This document shows, piece by piece, positions 10,115 to 16,372 of a stretch of DNA of 33,395 nucleotides. Position 1 is the first letter of the stretch, and the number at the start of each line of letters is the position of its first letter. The position numbers and the translations under genes are program-made. The notes under the pieces are model-generated. The model had not been told where the DNA came from. It was given only the letters and a program-made list of their open reading frames with translations, and did no database searches. This DNA comes from an uncultured Candidatus Saccharibacteria bacterium (GTDB taxonomy: Bacteria > Patescibacteriota > Saccharimonadia > Saccharimonadales > Saccharimonadaceae). Location: assembly GCA_947570505.1 (NCBI GenBank), contig CANOTH010000011.1, positions 1-33,395 on the forward strand, in the 5' to 3' direction.

Positions 10115-10930
10115 AAGAAAAGGATAGATACACCCGAGTCCCGCCCACCGCAGTACCTTTGCTACTTCGGGTGCGAGCACCCTAATGTACCTATCCTAGG
10201 CGAGAATGGGTCAGTTATCTGGCGCTTAAACATTGTTACTTTGGGCCACAACTAAAGCCCATTCTCTATTTTGTTTGACCGCTCCACATCTAGTGGGGCA
10301 TATGTCTGATTGATTCAATTCCCTGTTATCTTATCGTCAATGTGCTAACAGTGAATCTCCTCAATGCGCTCGCGTTTTTGTTTTTTGTAGGTTTTGGACT
10401 AATAATAGGTCACCACCACTCTATTACTATGACATAGAATGATTTAGACTACCGGAATTAACTTAGGATCTGTCTTTCTAAGTTTACCGCTATTATCGTC
10501 ACCTAAACGGTTGCCCGACGTGATATCATGGTATCAATTTTGCTCCCTAGGAGCCTAAAGGCTACCAAATAATACTCTCGTACTATGGCAGTCTTCCGGT
10601 TCCATCGGGGCGATCGTGACGGCAAATCCCTGAGAACTCGCCACCAAAAGTGTTCCATAAAGGACGACTTTGCAGCCAGTTCCACATTCCTGCATCGGGA
10701 GCAGTAGGATGGCTTGACGATCGCCCGGGTAGAAGTCAATGGGGGATTGCCCCCATCTCCTTCCCAAGGTCGCTTGCTTTATTTGTCCCCTTCCTGAGCC
10801 AAAGTCTTACATTCCCTAACGAGAATCGCTTCTAACTATCAAAGAGGAATACCACTTGGCAATTCCGCAAGCTGTAGGTAACTCCTAGGAGTGTAATTTA
10901 TGACTAGAAATTACCTTTTCGCCCGTGGAA
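10115..10930 (-). ncRNA. Putative large structured RNA, ~0.8 kb, unidentified
   Basis: No credible coding frame is present, but perfect stems are dense. There is a 10-bp long-range stem GGGCGATCGT (10608-10617) with 10717-10726, a 7-bp hairpin at 10739-10756, AGGAGTCCT-type stems at 10880-10913, and a GAGAATGGG/CCCATTCTC pair (10202-10267). The 3' end on the minus strand is closed by AGGATAGGTAC pairing with GTATCTATCCT (10121-10131 with about 10186-10196), followed by TTTTCTT. One pair there is G-U only if read on the minus strand, which together with the T-tract sets the orientation. The 5' end is not defined and I found no convincing promoter. It is not RNase P RNA or tmRNA, which are both found elsewhere in the window. 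Confidence 0.55.
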
Positions 10931-11062
10931 TTAACATAATTGCGCTTGCGCATTTTTATATTGTTAATCTGCTTTTTTGTTGTCCGTGTTTGTGTGTTTG
11001 CTTGGACTGTCCTTAGAATATCACACTTATGTTTATATTTCAATAGTTTTTTACAAAAATCC

Positions 11063-11079
11063 GTTGTGATTATTACAAC
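11063..11079. promoter_or_regulatory. Palindrome GTTGT-N7-ACAAC
   Basis: A perfect 5-bp inverted repeat with a 7-nt spacer. A second one with the same geometry occurs 56 bp away. Together they could be operators, but no adjacent coding gene identifies the target. Confidence 0.4.
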
Positions 11080-11118
11080 ATACGCAATTTTGTATCTGTA
11101 AAGTTGCCTAGAAATACT

Positions 11119-11135
11119 GTTGTATTTTCTACAAC
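11119..11135. promoter_or_regulatory. Second palindrome GTTGT-N7-ACAAC
   Basis: Reads GTTGTA-TTTTC-TACAAC; same arms and length as the palindrome at 11063-11079. The surrounding 10931-11227 is AT-rich and holds no gene. A TATAAT on the plus strand at 11193-11198 could be a -10 box for a short transcript ending at the hairpin 11228-11262. Confidence 0.4.
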
Positions 11136-11227
11136 AATCACCTTTGTTCCCCTTTAGTTCATATCACAGAACAAAAAAGACCCCTTTCGAGGTATAATTC
11201 CTAGATATTTGACCCTTTCAGGCAAGA

Positions 11228-11262
11228 AAAAGACCGGTAACTGCGAGGAAAACCGGTCTTTT
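11228..11262 (-). terminator. Intrinsic terminator, probably of ssrA
   Basis: An 11-bp perfect stem AAAAGACCGGT (11228-11238) with 11252-11262. On the minus strand it ends in a run of five T, the better tail, about 250 nt downstream of the mature tmRNA 3' end. It could also work on the plus strand. The 11263-11508 stretch holds no recognisable gene. Confidence 0.6.
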
Positions 11263-11508
11263 GTAGAGTGTGGAGTTAATTTTTTGGACTATGTTTATTT
11301 TTGGTTCCTGAATAAATTTTGTATTCAAGAACTATCTCTATTATATGGCTTGACAGTGCTTAAGTCAACTACTTTTTGTACAAAAATTTTATGATTTTTT
11401 ATAGAGTTTTCCACAAGTAAATTGCGACTAATTTTTAGCTCACATTATGTATGATTCACTAGCATTCCAACAAAAAAATGACCCACACAGGCCACATAAA
11501 ACAATACA

Positions 11509-11864
11509 TGGTGGAGCTGCCGGATACTGCCTCCGGGTCCGAAAAATCTTCATGACACCATTCTACACGCATAGTTATTTGTTTCGTCAGCTTAACCCCA
11601 CAGCTGCAAATAACAAAACTGTGAGAGCTCTAATCAAAATTGTCGAGTTCGGAATGATTACTTCCCTCACCGTAGCATCGTAATCTAATAATCCGCAGCC
11701 TACGATACATCAGCCTTGGACCAGCTTAAATAATTAAATCTTAAGCAAATGCAGGTGCGTAAAGCACATGCTTAGTAGTGTTCTTTGCACTTATTAGTAA
11801 TACTTACGGTATTAATCGACGTGCCTGATGTCTGTTAATAATCCGTCTAAGCTTTGTCAGCCCC
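11509..11864 (-). ncRNA. ssrA: tmRNA
   Basis: This is the ribosome-rescue RNA, 356 nt. On the minus strand the 5' end is GGGGCTGACAAAGC..AGACGG and the 3' end is CAGCTCCACCA, so GGGGCTG pairs with CAGCTCC as in canonical tmRNA and the CCA is encoded. The tag frame starts at GCA (11788) and stops at TAA (11741); it encodes AKNTTKHVLYAPAFA, with a small hydrophobic end suited to proteolysis. The 3' segment (GCGTGTAG..TTTTTCGGAC) aligns well with known tmRNAs. The T arm is unusual: stem CCGGA/TCCGG encloses GGCAGTA instead of a TTCRA-type loop. A plus-strand frame (11447-11683) across this RNA is spurious. Confidence 0.93.
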
Positions 11865-11874
11865 AACTACCCCA

Positions 11875-11902
11875 ATTATACTACAACTCACCGCAAACAC
11901 AA
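11875..11902 (-). promoter_or_regulatory. Promoter of ssrA
   Basis: On the minus strand TTGTGT (11897-11902) is followed after 16 nt by TATAAT (11875-11880). The tmRNA 5' end lies 10 nt beyond the -10 box. Confidence 0.7.
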
Positions 11903-11920
11903 GAGGTAATAACTGTTAAT

Positions 11921-11943
11921 GTTGTAGAAAATAATCTAACAGA
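11921..11943 (+). repeat. 23-bp element, copy 1 (GTTGT-N2-AAAA..CAGA)
   Basis: First of six 23-bp copies sharing GTTGT, two variable bases, AAAA, then a semi-conserved tail ending in C-A-G-A. This one is between ssrA and comM. It is in register with the comM reading frame although upstream of its start codon, and an in-frame TAG (12023) separates them. Confidence 0.75.
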
Positions 11944-11956
11944 TTCAGACTATGCC

Positions 11957-11979
11957 GTTGTAGAAAAAACTTATACAGA
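11957..11979 (+). repeat. 23-bp element, copy 2, overlapping the comM promoter
   Basis: Reads GTTGTAG-AAAA-AACTTATACAGA. It is directly followed by TATAAT (11980-11985), so TTGTAG in the element sits 16 nt upstream of the -10 box and may be the -35 region of comM. It is 36 bp from copy 1 and in the same frame. Confidence 0.75.
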
Positions 11980-11985
11980 TATAAT
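11980..11985 (+). promoter_or_regulatory. -10 box of comM
   Basis: TATAAT, 49 nt before the comM ATG, with TTGTAG of the repeat element as a possible -35 at 16-nt spacing. Confidence 0.5.
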
Positions 11986-12034
11986 AATCAGTCTAGGGGT
12001 TGCAAAAATCGCTCACATCAGCTAGGCTTAGCGC

Positions 12035-13738
12035 ATGATTGCAAAAGTTTACTCCGCCATCCCTTATGGCTATGATGGCCACATCGTAGAAGTTGAAGGC
12101 GACTCCAATCGAGGTCTACCCACCTTCAATATCGTTGGTATGGCTAATAAGACAATTAGCGAAGCTAAGGAACGAGTGCGCTCTGCCATCGCCAATTCTG
12201 ACCTCTGTTTCCCCACCCGCAAAGTCACTATTAACCTAGCTCCAGCCGAGCTAGCCAAAGATGGCACACATCTCGATCTTCCAATCGCCCTAGCTGTTCT
12301 TTTGCTCTCAGGGCAACTCCTGGAGCCTGACATAGTAGATCGACTCTTTATCGGCGAACTATCACTCAGCGGCCAGCTGCGACCTGTTCGTGGCATTATC
12401 AACGTTGTAGAAGCCGCTCTGGACAAGGGGTACCATGAAGTCTATGTTCCCTATCAAAACCTCCGCCAAGCTAGTCTCATCCAAGGTATTAAAATCATTG
12501 GGGTAAAAAATCTCCGTGATCTCGTACTCCATCTTCAAGGGCTGAAGACAATATGTAATGATTTGAACACTATTTTTCCAGATTCTCATAATTCTAGTAC
12601 TCAAAATCCCCTCGTCTCTGTTGTACAAAAAACTTGTACTGGGGTAGCAGCATCAAGCGAACAAAACGTTGTCAAAAATAATTGTACAGATAGTCAGGCC
12701 GAAACAACGAGTGATGTAAAAATTACTCAAACAGAAGAAAACATGAATGTTGTGAAAAATACCACAACAGATCCAGAAGAAGACTATACTCTAGACCAAA
12801 TTATTGGTCAACCACTTGCCAAACGCGCCCTCGTCATTGCCGTCGCCGGCCATCACAACCTCTTACTCTATGGGCCTCCCGGATCAGGCAAAACCCTTTT
12901 AGCAAAAACCGCTTGCAATCTGCTCCCTAGCCCCACCAAACAGGAACAAATTGAAATGACTAAGATTCATTCCCTCTTCGGTGACCCCAATCAAATCATC
13001 AACCGCAAACCCTTCCGTGCTCCTCATCACACCGCAAGCGCCAGTGCTATTCTGGGAGGCGGACCTCACGTAACCCCGGGTGAAATCTCCCTCGCTCATC
13101 ATGGCATTCTCTTTCTTGATGAAATCCCTGAATTTCATCGCAATGTTTTAGAAGCCCTACGTCAACCCCTTGAAGACGGCACTATTAACATTTCTCGAGC
13201 TAACAAACATGTAGTCTACCCCGCTAACTTCATGCTTATCGCCACTATGAACCCCTGCCCCTGTGGCTACTTTGGAGATCCCGGCCACGAGTGCCAATGT
13301 TCTGCTGCTCAAATTGAGAAATATCATCAAAAAATTTCTGGTCCCATCTTGGATCGCATCGACATGATCTTATCGGTGAAAAATTTACCCCAGTCGCAAC
13401 TTATTACCACAAATATAACTTCTCTGCCAAATTATACAGAACATAATGTTGTAAAAAATAATATATCAGAAGCCATTCAGAGACAGTTCCGGCGCTACAA
13501 ACAAGAAACTTATAACGGTGATTTGAGCTCTACGGCTACACAACAACACCTTACTCTAGATGAAACCACTAGAAACATATGTCTTTTGGCTGCCGAAAAG
13601 CTCAATCTCTCAGCTCGAGGCTATTTCAAAATGCTCAAAGTAGCCCGTACCATCGCTGACCTCGAAAACTCCAATCAGATTACAAGTGCACATATCGCTG
13701 AAGCTCTCAGTTTTAGGCAAAACTTCACCCTCAATTAA
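12035..13738 (+). CDS. comM: YifB/ComM family Mg-chelatase-like AAA+ ATPase
   Basis: 567 aa. ComM is a hexameric helicase that drives branch migration when transformed DNA recombines. The N-terminal domain (1-170; NIVGMANKTISEAKERVRSA, INLAPAEL, KDGTHLDLPIAL) is typical of the family, then comes the AAA+ core: Walker A GPPGSGKT (about 278-285), PFRAPHHTAS, Walker B ILFLDEIPEF, and MNPCPCGYFGDP. The C-terminal region ends in a typical ARTIADLE helix bundle. It is about 60 residues longer than E. coli YifB because of a linker (about 178-255) containing three copies of a V-V-x-(K/N)-x-x-T-D repeat. A fourth copy lies near residue 472. Each copy is one 23-bp DNA element. Natural competence is reported for Saccharibacteria. 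Confidence 0.93.
   Translation: MIAKVYSAIPYGYDGHIVEVEGDSNRGLPTFNIVGMANKTISEAKERVRSAIANSDLCFPTRKVTINLAPAELAKDGTHLDLPIALAVLLLSGQLLEPDIVDRLFIGELSLSGQLRPVRGIINVVEAALDKGYHEVYVPYQNLRQASLIQGIKIIGVKNLRDLVLHLQGLKTICNDLNTIFPDSHNSSTQNPLVSVVQKTCTGVAASSEQNVVKNNCTDSQAETTSDVKITQTEENMNVVKNTTTDPEEDYTLDQIIGQPLAKRALVIAVAGHHNLLLYGPPGSGKTLLAKTACNLLPSPTKQEQIEMTKIHSLFGDPNQIINRKPFRAPHHTASASAILGGGPHVTPGEISLAHHGILFLDEIPEFHRNVLEALRQPLEDGTINISRANKHVVYPANFMLIATMNPCPCGYFGDPGHECQCSAAQIEKYHQKISGPILDRIDMILSVKNLPQSQLITTNITSLPNYTEHNVVKNNISEAIQRQFRRYKQETYNGDLSSTATQQHLTLDETTRNICLLAAEKLNLSARGYFKMLKVARTIADLENSNQITSAHIAEALSFRQNFTLN
12620..12642 (+). repeat. 23-bp element, copy 3, inside comM
   Basis: GTTGTAC-AAAA-AACTTGTACTGG, encoding VVQKTCTG at residues 196-203. 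The most divergent tail of the six copies (CTGG instead of CAGA). Confidence 0.75.
12668..12690 (+). repeat. 23-bp element, copy 4, inside comM
   Basis: GTTGTCA-AAAA-TAATTGTACAGA, encoding VVKNNCTD from residue 212; 48 bp after copy 3. Confidence 0.8.
12749..12771 (+). repeat. 23-bp element, copy 5, inside comM
   Basis: GTTGTGA-AAAA-TACCACAACAGA, encoding VVKNTTTD from residue 239. The first 20 bp form a perfect inverted repeat, GTTGTG-N8-CACAAC. Confidence 0.8.
13448..13470 (+). repeat. 23-bp element, copy 6, inside comM
   Basis: GTTGTAA-AAAA-TAATATATCAGA, encoding VVKNNISE from residue 472, in the linker between the AAA+ core and the C-terminal helices. Confidence 0.78.
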
Positions 13739-13774
13739 TCACCAAAATCCCTTGTTTTACTCAGAAAAGTTTGC

Positions 13775-13783
13775 TATAATTAG
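13775..13783 (+). promoter_or_regulatory. Extended -10 promoter of infC
   Basis: TGCTATAAT stands about 30 nt before the infC start, just downstream of the comM stop, so infC has its own promoter. Confidence 0.65.
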
Positions 13784-13814
13784 ACAAGTTCAACTAAGCG
13801 AAAGGAAGCTAACT

Positions 13815-14339
13815 ATTAGTAAACCAACCAGAACGAAACTCAACGGCGAGATCCGTTACCCTTCTGTCCGTGTCATCGGTACTAATGGTGAGCAGCTTGG
13901 CATCATGTCTAGTCGTGATGCACAAATGATCGCTCGAGAACAAGGGGTAGATTTAGTTGAAATATCGCCTAATGCTGACCCGCCTGTTGTCAAAGTCATT
14001 GATTGGGGCAAATATCAGTACCAAAAGATGAAAGAGGAGGCTAAAAATCGCAAAAAAGCTCGCGAAAAACAATCTGAGCTTAAGACTATGAAGATTGGTC
14101 TCAAAATCAGCGACAACGATTTGAACATTAAAGTCCGCAAGATTAAAAGTTTCTTGGAAGACGGCGACCGCGTAAAGATCATGGTGATTTTCCGAGGTCG
14201 TGAAATGGCGCATAAAGAAATTGGTCAAGAAATGGTTGATAAAGTTATTCAACGCATTTCCGAAGAAACTGAAATCGTTACCGAGGGCAAACCTCAATTC
14301 GCCGGACGCAATTTGTCTATTAGTATCCGTCGTAAGTAA
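13815..14339 (+). CDS. infC: Translation initiation factor IF-3 (ATT start)
   Basis: IF-3 keeps the 30S subunit free and proofreads initiator tRNA pairing. From the ATT at 13815 the protein is 174 aa (ISKPTRTKLNGEIRY..), the usual size. The N domain has GEQLGIMSSRDAQMIAREQGVDLVEISPNADPPVVKVIDWGKY; the C domain has the typical KEIKL-equivalent (LKTMKIGLKISDNDLNIKVRKIKSFLEDGDRVKIMVIFRGREMAH, described here by its key residues only). An in-frame ATG at 13686 would lie inside comM and upstream of the infC promoter, so it is unlikely. The Shine-Dalgarno AAGGAAG precedes the ATT. A non-AUG start is the classical basis of IF-3 autoregulation. rpmI and rplT follow. Confidence 0.93.
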   Translation: MSKPTRTKLNGEIRYPSVRVIGTNGEQLGIMSSRDAQMIAREQGVDLVEISPNADPPVVKVIDWGKYQYQKMKEEAKNRKKAREKQSELKTMKIGLKISDNDLNIKVRKIKSFLEDGDRVKIMVIFRGREMAHKEIGQEMVDKVIQRISEETEIVTEGKPQFAGRNLSISIRRK

Positions 14340-14440
14340 ATTTACTACGGTTTGATAATAGAATTACCAGATTGGGTACAGAAGAAGTAATTTCCTACTT
14401 CCATGGCTCCCTGGTCGCACTTTCCGAATATCAACCCGTA

Positions 14441-14467
14441 TTGGCACTAACATAATTAAAGTGCTAA
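14441..14467 (+). promoter_or_regulatory. CIRCE-like inverted repeat before rpmI
   Basis: TTGGCACTA-N9-AAGTGCTAA matches the CIRCE consensus (TTAGCACTC-N9-GAGTGCTAA), the HrcA heat-shock operator, at 15 of 18 arm positions with the exact 9-nt spacer. TATAAT (14468-14473) follows directly, so a bound repressor would cover a promoter driving rpmI-rplT-rpmB. Confidence 0.55.
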
Positions 14468-14473
14468 TATAAT
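14468..14473 (+). promoter_or_regulatory. -10 box of rpmI-rplT-rpmB
   Basis: TATAAT immediately after the CIRCE-like repeat, 18 nt before the rpmI start, with Shine-Dalgarno AAAGGAAA in between. Confidence 0.55.
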
Positions 14474-14491
14474 AATCTAAAGGAAACCGCT

Positions 14492-14686
14492 ATGCCAAAG
14501 TTAAAGACGCATAAAGGCACCGCTAAGCGCATCAAGATTACTGGTTCTGGTAAACTAGCTCGCGAGCGCGCCTATGGCAACCACATTCTTGCCAAAAAAT
14601 CCAAAGCCCGCAAGCGCAACATGAAAACTGCTGCCTTCGTGAATGGCAAAATTGCTAAAAACGTTAAAACTGCATTAGGAGTTTAA
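14492..14686 (+). CDS. rpmI: 50S ribosomal protein L35
   Basis: 64 aa and very basic, with the family opening MPKLKTHKGTAKRIKITGSGKL and a mid-part rich in Lys/Arg (ILAKKSKARKRN). The usual length is 64-66. It binds 23S rRNA in the large subunit. It is preceded by AAAGGAAA and lies between infC and rplT, the universal infC-rpmI-rplT order. A single base separates its stop from the rplT ATG. Confidence 0.96.
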   Translation: MPKLKTHKGTAKRIKITGSGKLARERAYGNHILAKKSKARKRNMKTAAFVNGKIAKNVKTALGV

Positions 14687-14687
14687 A

Positions 14688-15038
14688 ATGAGAGTAAAAC
14701 GCGGTGTGCCTGCACGGACCAAACACAAGAAAATTTTAGACTCTGCTAAAGGGATGCAACATTATCGCACCCGCAGTTACCGTCTAGCAAAACAAGGTGT
14801 GATCAAATCACTACGATATAGTTATCGCGATCGTCGTAACCGCAAACGTGATTTACGCGCACTTTGGATCACTCGCATCAATAATGCTTCGCGTGAGCTT
14901 GGTTTATCTTATTCTCAGCTCATGGCTGGTCTTAAGGCTAAAAATGTTAACATTGACCGCAAAATGCTCGCCGAGCTAGCCGTCAATCAGCCAAAAGCCT
15001 TTGAAGCAGTTGTTAATACTGTAAAGGAGACGAAATAA
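14688..15038 (+). CDS. rplT: 50S ribosomal protein L20
   Basis: 116 aa, the family norm. The sequence begins MRVKRGVPARTKHKKIL and contains the RSYRLAKQGVIKSLRYSYRDRRNRKRDLRALWITRINNA region (key residues Tyr-Arg-Arg-Arg), followed by the globular domain with LGLSYSQLMAGLK and DRKMLAELA. It is an early assembly protein of the 50S subunit and, in several bacteria, a translational repressor of its own operon. Its stop codon overlaps the rpmB start (TAATG), so the two are translationally coupled. Confidence 0.97.
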   Translation: MRVKRGVPARTKHKKILDSAKGMQHYRTRSYRLAKQGVIKSLRYSYRDRRNRKRDLRALWITRINNASRELGLSYSQLMAGLKAKNVNIDRKMLAELAVNQPKAFEAVVNTVKETK

Positions 15039-15229
15039 TGGCAGTCTGCGAAATTACTGGCAAGGGAAAAATGTACGGTCACAACGTATCATTCTCCCAA
15101 CACAAGACCCGCAAAGTCTTCAAGCCAAATATTCAGAAAAAGACCTTGATTGTAGATGGCAAAAAAATTAAGGTTAACGTTGCTACTTCTACTTTGAGAA
15201 CCCTCAAGAAAAAAGGCCTAATCAAGTAA
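15038..15229 (+). CDS. rpmB: 50S ribosomal protein L28
   Basis: 63 aa. It opens MAVCEITGKGKMYGHNVSFS with the family's G-N-x-V-S(F)S-x-x-K-T-R-R-like stretch (SQHKTRKVFKPN), and ends with STLRTLKKKGLIK. Length is typical. Its place behind rplT is not the usual rpmB-rpmG arrangement, but is consistent with streamlined CPR ribosomal operons. A strong terminator follows 17 nt later. Confidence 0.95.
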   Translation: MAVCEITGKGKMYGHNVSFSQHKTRKVFKPNIQKKTLIVDGKKIKVNVATSTLRTLKKKGLIK

Positions 15230-15246
15230 ATTGTTCAATTATTACC

Positions 15247-15274
15247 AAAAACCACCTCGCAAGAGGTGGTTTTT
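15247..15274. terminator. Bidirectional terminator between rpmB and rnpB
   Basis: ACCACCTC-GCAA-GAGGTGGT stem (15251-15270) flanked by AAAA and TTTT. It ends the rpmI-rplT-rpmB transcript on the plus strand and RNase P RNA on the minus strand. Confidence 0.85.
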
Positions 15275-15282
15275 GTGAGTCT

Positions 15283-15618
15283 TCAATAAGCCGGGTTCTG
15301 TAATTCCCCTTTAAAAGGAACTGACAATCATCTATCTAGGCCAAAAATTGCTCTTTGGCTCTAGCGGTGAGCATGCATCCTCGGGTCAAGGTGTCTAGCA
15401 TTCCTTGCAGCCGGTAGGGTTTGCCTCCACTATATGTCACCATACAGTGCTGTGGGCTCTTACCCCACTCTTTTCACTTTTGCCGAGCAAGCTCGGTAAC
15501 CTTGTTTCTGTGGTACTTTCCCTATCCTTACGAACGGTCGCCGTTAGCGACTACCGTACCCTGTGCTGCCCGGACTTTCCTCTTGGTAAACCAAGCGATT
15601 GTCTTTCAGGCTCCTCAT
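15283..15618 (-). ncRNA. rnpB: RNase P RNA, bacterial class A-like
   Basis: This is the catalytic RNA that matures tRNA 5' ends. On the minus strand it contains GAGGAAAGTCCGGGC near the 5' end (CR-I), the GGTAAGAGCCCAC element, AGAGTGGGG, the CR-V-side element ACAGAACCCGGCTTAT at the 3' end, and GGCTGCAAGG / GAGGCAAACCC. About 335 nt. Ends are estimated to within a few bases. It is transcribed away from the nearby tRNA genes' promoters but on the same strand. Confidence 0.95.
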
Positions 15619-15885
15619 AATGATAGCATGTTTTATCGCAAAAGTCTAATCATAATCAATTAGCTTGTAACTTAACGATCCAACATATATAATCAATGGC
15701 AGTCCTATCAAATTACGACCATGATGCAGGTTGGATGATAACTTCTTAACTCCTAAACAAGCAACTATCAATGCTGCTGCCTATCTAGTGTTTAACTTTA
15801 TTATAGCAATGGTAACCATCTATATATTATTCGTTACCGCCCGCACAGCATTAAATATGCACTGACGTGCGAAAAAACAAAAAAT
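15619..15885. other. Region upstream of rnpB; at most a tiny membrane ORF
   Basis: No firm gene. A TTG-started frame, 15731-15865 plus, would encode 44 aa with a hydrophobic middle (AAYLVFNFIIAMVTIYILFV), but there is no RBS and no homology I recognise; it may be a relic. Confidence 0.25.
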
Positions 15886-15898
15886 TAGTACCGACTGG
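15886..15898 (-). repeat. Partial duplicate of the tRNA-Met 3' end
   Basis: The 13 bases TAGTACCGACTGG equal 16004-16016 within tRNA-Met (acceptor 3' strand plus start of the T arm), 118 bp away. The spacer shares GATAACGAACC and AAAACTCCC with the spacer behind tRNA-Ser. Confidence 0.55.
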
Positions 15899-15975
15899 AA
15901 GGTCAATCCGCGCCGTCATGCTTCGCACCGGGCGGATAACGAACCAATGCGAACGGCACCAATCACCAATAAATA

Positions 15976-15993
15976 AAACTCCCAAAGGAGTTT
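15976..15993 (-). terminator. Terminator of tRNA-Met
   Basis: AAACTCC-N4-GGAGTTT hairpin followed on the minus strand by TTTATTTATT, 8 nt downstream of the encoded CCA. Confidence 0.6.
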
Positions 15994-16000
15994 CCTTTAT

Positions 16001-16077
16001 TGGTAGTACCGACTGGGATCGAACCAGTGACCTTGGGCTTATGAGTCCCACGCTCTAACCATCTGAGCTACGGTACC
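16001..16077 (-). tRNA. tRNA-Met (CAT), elongator type
   Basis: 77 nt with encoded CCA. The minus strand starts GGTACCGTAGCTCAG and ends GTTCGATCCCAGTCGGTACTACCA. The anticodon loop is CTCATAA. The body resembles elongator tRNA-Met (TAGCTCAG..GGTTAGAGC), and it lacks the GGG/CCC anticodon-stem pairs and 1-72 mismatch of initiators. A lysidine-modified Ile tRNA is a less likely alternative. Confidence 0.9.
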
Positions 16078-16105
16078 ACATTTGAAGGTTTCACAAAACA
16101 ACCTT

Positions 16106-16124
16106 CTGGCGGAAGGGACAGGAT
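16106..16124 (-). repeat. Partial duplicate of the tRNA-Ser 3' end
   Basis: The 19 bases CTGGCGGAAGGGACAGGAT are identical to 16231-16249, i.e. the CCA, discriminator, acceptor strand and part of the T arm of tRNA-Ser, 125 bp away. It looks like one side of an attachment-site pair or a tRNA fragment. Confidence 0.65.
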
Positions 16125-16231
16125 AATAATCTCACTCCGCTCGATAACGAACCTAGGTTCGCCTCCTGTTGTTGCTTTCCAAGCAACTTTTGTCTATGCG
16201 TGAGCTAAAGCCCACCATAGCCAAAACTCCC

Positions 16232-16318
16232 TGGCGGAAGGGACAGGATTCGAACCTGCGAAGCTACTAACTTGCCGGTTTTCAAGACCGGTGCCATCAA
16301 CCACTCGGCCACCCTTCC
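16232..16318 (-). tRNA. tRNA-Ser (TGA)
   Basis: 87 nt, with long variable arm and encoded CCA. The minus strand begins GGAAGGGTGGCCGAGTGG and ends GTTCGAATCCTGTCCCTTCC-G-CCA. The anticodon stem CCGGT/ACCGG encloses CTTGAAA. Confidence 0.95.
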
Positions 16319-16372
16319 GTGTCTAATTGTATCATATGCTATCTGCCCTGACAAGGCTCCATAAAAGAACAA

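Noticed and set aside
10503..10835. Short frames on both strands in the 10.5-10.8 kb stretch
   Set aside because: They overlap each other, lack RBS, and fall on perfect RNA stems; the stretch behaves as a structured RNA.
11447..12025. Two plus-strand frames (11447-11683 and 11828-12025) next to comM
   Set aside because: The first lies wholly inside and across tmRNA on the other strand, the second covers the tmRNA 5' end and promoter and the 23-bp elements. Neither has an RBS or any recognisable domain.
15867..16058. Small frames over the tRNA-Met region
   Set aside because: They overlap the tRNA gene and its terminator and have no coding features.
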